37,500 nt of DNA from Prorocentrum cordatum (taxonomy: Eukaryota; Sar; Dinophyceae; Prorocentrales; Prorocentraceae), in the NCBI GenBank assembly GCA_963575745.1, contig CAUYUJ010015726.1, forward strand, positions 220,001 to 257,500, in the 5' to 3' direction. Of this stretch, positions 35,104 through 37,500 are shown in pieces. A program made the translations under genes and the position numbers. Under the pieces are notes generated by a model, which worked only from the letters and a program-made list of their open reading frames with translations, was not told where the DNA came from and ran no database searches. Within the stretch, counting starts at the first letter, position 1, and the number at the start of each line of letters is the position of its first letter.

Positions 35104-36095
35104 TAGGTTCTACCACCCTCTCCCCCCGGTGTTAAAGTCACCTTTTCGTGATGCAATTTAAACATGATTCTGCCCCATCGTCCATCCGAACTGCGAGTTC
35201 GTAATATCCCAGCCAAACCAGTATCGCCCCCCCGCGCCATACTCTGCAAAAACTATGCGCGCACATTCGTTTATCAAAAATCACAAGTCTCCAAAAACCC
35301 CTTGCAAAAACTTGGACGACGTGCGCACGCGCGCGTCGTCGCGCGTGCATGCCGAAATCCATCCAAACCTTTTGTTTCGGAAGGATGTCGGAATCGAGTG
35401 TCAAAAACACAAATAAAAACACCGGGTTTCGCAACACGGAGTTCCAACATAGAGTTGCGCGCTTTTGCGCATTATTAAGGAAACCACAAGTTACAAGTTT
35501 TTCAGCATTTCCGAGAATGCTACCAAACGGGCTTCGCGCGCGCGCATGTCGAAATCGGTCGGCCGCCCTTGCGCGCGTGCTGGGGTGGCACGATCGGTCT
35601 CAAATAATACCATGCGGGCCACTCTCGCGCGTCTGCCGCGCGCGCATTTCGAACTCTTGCCAAAACCTTCATCACCGACGCGAAGACGCCGTCATCGTCG
35701 TCGGCGTGATCAGCATCGGCGCCGTCATTGGCTGCCCCGTCGTCGCTGTCAGCATCGTCACCAGCATCGCTACTATCATCATCGTGTCTACCGTTGTCGA
35801 CGTTGCCATAATACCGCGCCCGCCCAAGTCGCCGACCCGCGCTGAAGTGCCCGCTGGGATGTGCCGAGCAGTCAGCGCCACCGCGTTCGCGTAGGTCGCG
35901 CCAAAGTAGATGGCCGCTGCGCGCGCGCGCGAGCATGCGCGGGCTAGCGCGGCCGCAGAGATGCACCAGCCAACACCAAGCACTCATCGCAATCGCTTTC
36001 GCATGGGGTTCGCAAACCAAATTGCGGGTGGGTGGGTGGGATGTTTGCGCGAGCAATGGAGTGGGCAATTTCAAGTTGAGCAAGCGTTTAATTGT
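35104..36095 (+). repeat. Dispersed repeat family R, longest copy
   Basis: The 5' half (35104-35450) matches 23697-24580 and 26690-27005. The 3' half (35451-36095) matches 25868-26480. Together they define a unit of about 1 kb: ATGCAATTTAAAC, TCTGCCCCATCGTCCATCCG, CGCGCGTCGTCGCGCGTGCATG, TTTCGCAACA, GCGCGCGCATGTCGAAATCG, CTACTATCATCATCGTGTCT, CCAACACCAAGCACTCATCG and GGGTGGGTGGGTGGGA. It has no terminal repeats that I can see and no recognised protein. Confidence 0.75.
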
Positions 36096-36183
36096 ACAGC
36101 ATTGATTGCACCATGCAGTTTGCGCACCCACAGCGCAATAACCTACATCTGACTAAGGAATTTGCTAGGTGCGTCGAGGGATT

Positions 36184-36535
36184 TAATTGTTGGCACCCGT
36201 GCCCTCTCGTGGGCGCATCGTGTTGTCCCCGTGCCGTTGGTGTGTTTCCCGAGGTTTCGCCCCGTTGGCGCCCGCGCCCGCTCGTGGGCGACTCGTGGGC
36301 GTTCCGCGCGCTGGGTGGATTTTCCGAAGATTCGCCACGTTGGCGCCCGACCTCGCTCGCGGGCGCCTCGTGGGCGCCCCGTGCGCCATGCGGGTGTTCG
36401 GAGGATTCGCCACGTTGGCGCCTGCGCCCGCTCGCGAGCGCCTCGTGGGCGCCCCGTGCGCTAGGCGGGGTTCCCCCGAGGTTTCGCCTCGTTGACGCCT
36501 GCGCCCGCTCGCGGGCGCGTCGTGGGCGCCCCGTG
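36184..36535. repeat. 75-bp tandem array (about 4.7 copies)
   Basis: CGTTGGCGCC-like starts recur near 36187, 36263, 36338, 36413 and 36490. Units carry CGCTCGTGGGCG or CGCTCGCGGGCG, CTCGTGGGCGCCCCGTGCG and a GATTCGCCA block. Because 75 is divisible by three, one frame gives a regular Arg/Trp/Pro-rich repeat peptide, which I regard as incidental. Confidence 0.88.
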
Positions 36536-36539
36536 AGGT

Positions 36540-36930
36540 TACAACATAAAAGCTACACCACATGGCTCACACCACATAGCTCGCACCACGCCGCTTGCAA
36601 CGCATAGCTCACACCGTATAGTTTGCATCACGTATCGTTTAAGTTTTAGCTTACACCATACAGCTTGCACAGCTCAGTAACCACCACATCAGTGACATCG
36701 CCTATGTACATAGTGCACACCGCATATCTCCCACGACCCAACCTACACAGCCTAGACTACACCACATAGCTTACACATCATAGCTCACACCGTATAGCTC
36801 ACACCACACAGTATGCACAGGTAGCGTGTGCCACATAGCTGCCGTAATAAAGCTTACGCTACATAGCTAACACCGCAAAGCTCCAACAACATAATTACGC
36901 CCCATGGCTTACACTACAGTCATTCCACCT
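36540..36930. repeat. TAGCTTGCACCACA short tandem repeat, longest locus
   Basis: About 25 degenerate units such as ATAGCTCACACCACA, ATAGCTTACACAT, GCAGCTTGCAC and CATAGCTAACACCG cover nearly 400 bp. Confidence 0.85.
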
Positions 36931-37281
36931 CCACAGCGCACTAACTTACGTGTTGGGGCCCACGCTGGCTAATCTGAGGGAGTTTTGTGGAACTCGCGCC
37001 ATCCTGACCCCCCGGCTCGCGAGAAAGTCGCCTCCCAGCGCATCCCCTTCTCCGACCCCTGCGCTTCTCTCTCCGACTCCGACCCCGCTTTCCCAGATTC
37101 TCGCCTCTCCGACTCCAGCCTTCTACCTCTCCGACTCTCCTGCTCCTGTCCGACTGCGGCTCCGACGTCCGCTCTTTTTGTCCCTCCTGCCGTGGCTCCC
37201 CAGAGTCCCGACTCCAGCTTCTGAGCAGCCAACCTATATCCTGTACTGGCGCCCCGGCGCCCGCCCGCTGCGCCCACGTAG

Positions 37282-37500
37282 GTGCCTTCTGTGCGGATCA
37301 CCAGGTCTACTAAGCCTCTACGCCCCCCAGTGTCTGGGCGGGCCGCCGTCGCCGAATCTGTTTTTTTGCGAAGTGCACCTAGTGTTCGGGACCGCCGCCG
37401 CCGCCGCGAGTTTGTGGCGGGGTCTCCGGCCGAGCTCGCCCGCCGCCGAAATGCCAGGATCACCCCTGGTTATGAAGGGGGCCGCTTTGGGGCGATATTG
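37282..37500 (+). CDS. Partial open frame at the right edge, unknown
   Basis: The frame is open from after a TAG (37279-37281) to the end of the window. It reads VPSVRITRSTKPLRPPVSGR, AAVAESVFLRSAPSVRDRRR, RREFVAGSPAELARRRNARI and TPGYEGGRFGAIL. The last 35 residues look like genuine protein. There is no ATG in the visible part. Upstream in the same frame (36985-37224) is a Ser/Asp/Pro-rich stretch ending in a stop. It could be a host exon or the start of another retroelement ORF. The family is not recognised. Confidence 0.3.
   Translation, partial: MPSVRITRSTKPLRPPVSGRAAVAESVFLRSAPSVRDRRRRREFVAGSPAELARRRNARITPGYEGGRFGAIL

Noticed and set aside
36184-36535. Repeat protein encoded by the 75-bp array
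   Set aside because: The frame is open because the period is divisible by three. The peptide is biased, has no flanking exon signals, and all frames look similar.

Overview
The window looks like dinoflagellate nuclear DNA, probably from a large, repeat-rich genome. The evidence is high GC with extreme GC3 in the open frames, very dense simple repeats and minisatellites, exon-like islands instead of uninterrupted genes, two retroelement types whose protein blocks I recognise from dinoflagellates, and a degenerate copy of the dinoflagellate spliced leader (DinoSL, 18 of 22 positions) at 2967-2988. I cannot name the species. There is no bacterial operon, rRNA, convincing tRNA or CRISPR array.

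Layout. 1-2868: foldback elements, microsatellites and two exon-like islands (684-850, 1615-1797). 2869-9561: a tyrosine-recombinase (YR) retrotransposon with split direct repeats. Its order is A1 (2869-2985), gag-like ORF (3413-4720), reverse transcriptase-RNase H ORF (from 4717, overlapping the gag stop as ATGA), tyrosine recombinase remnant (about 7055-8284), C5-methyltransferase-like domain (8285-9015), B1 (9049-9227), A2 (9229-9345), B2 (9383-9561). It lies inside a GAT microsatellite. The recombinase and methyltransferase are broken. 9562-12224: microsatellites, a C-rich minisatellite, and copies of a 'CTCGGAGGACGCTG' repeat. 12225-19730: an almost intact LINE bounded by a perfect 17-bp target-site duplication (12208-12224 and 19731-19747). 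ORF1 carries a zinc ribbon and coiled coil; ORF2 carries endonuclease, reverse transcriptase, zinc knuckle and RNase H, with one late frameshift.

19748-23690: a decamer array (GGGGACAAAA), short tandem duplications, a T23A51 tract, a 336-bp inverted repeat, a palindromic minisatellite and a long CA array. 23690-37281: several copies of a dispersed repeat of about 0.45-1 kb, interleaved with tandem arrays of periods 9, 74, 75, 89, 100 and 294 bp, a 52-G run, a third copy of a small foldback element (29463-29598), and exon-like islands at 30313-30425, 30637-30795 and 31540-31731. The last 219 bases hold an open frame running off the edge.

Interpretation. No complete host gene is visible. The plus-strand exon-like islands could be exons of one or more genes whose long introns are filled with mobile and tandem repeats, which is inference. 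The most notable system is the YR retrotransposon, which combines Ngaro/PAT-type split direct repeats, an ATGA gag-pol overlap, a C5-methyltransferase-like domain behind the recombinase, a spliced-leader-like sequence in its terminal repeat, and insertion into a GAT microsatellite.
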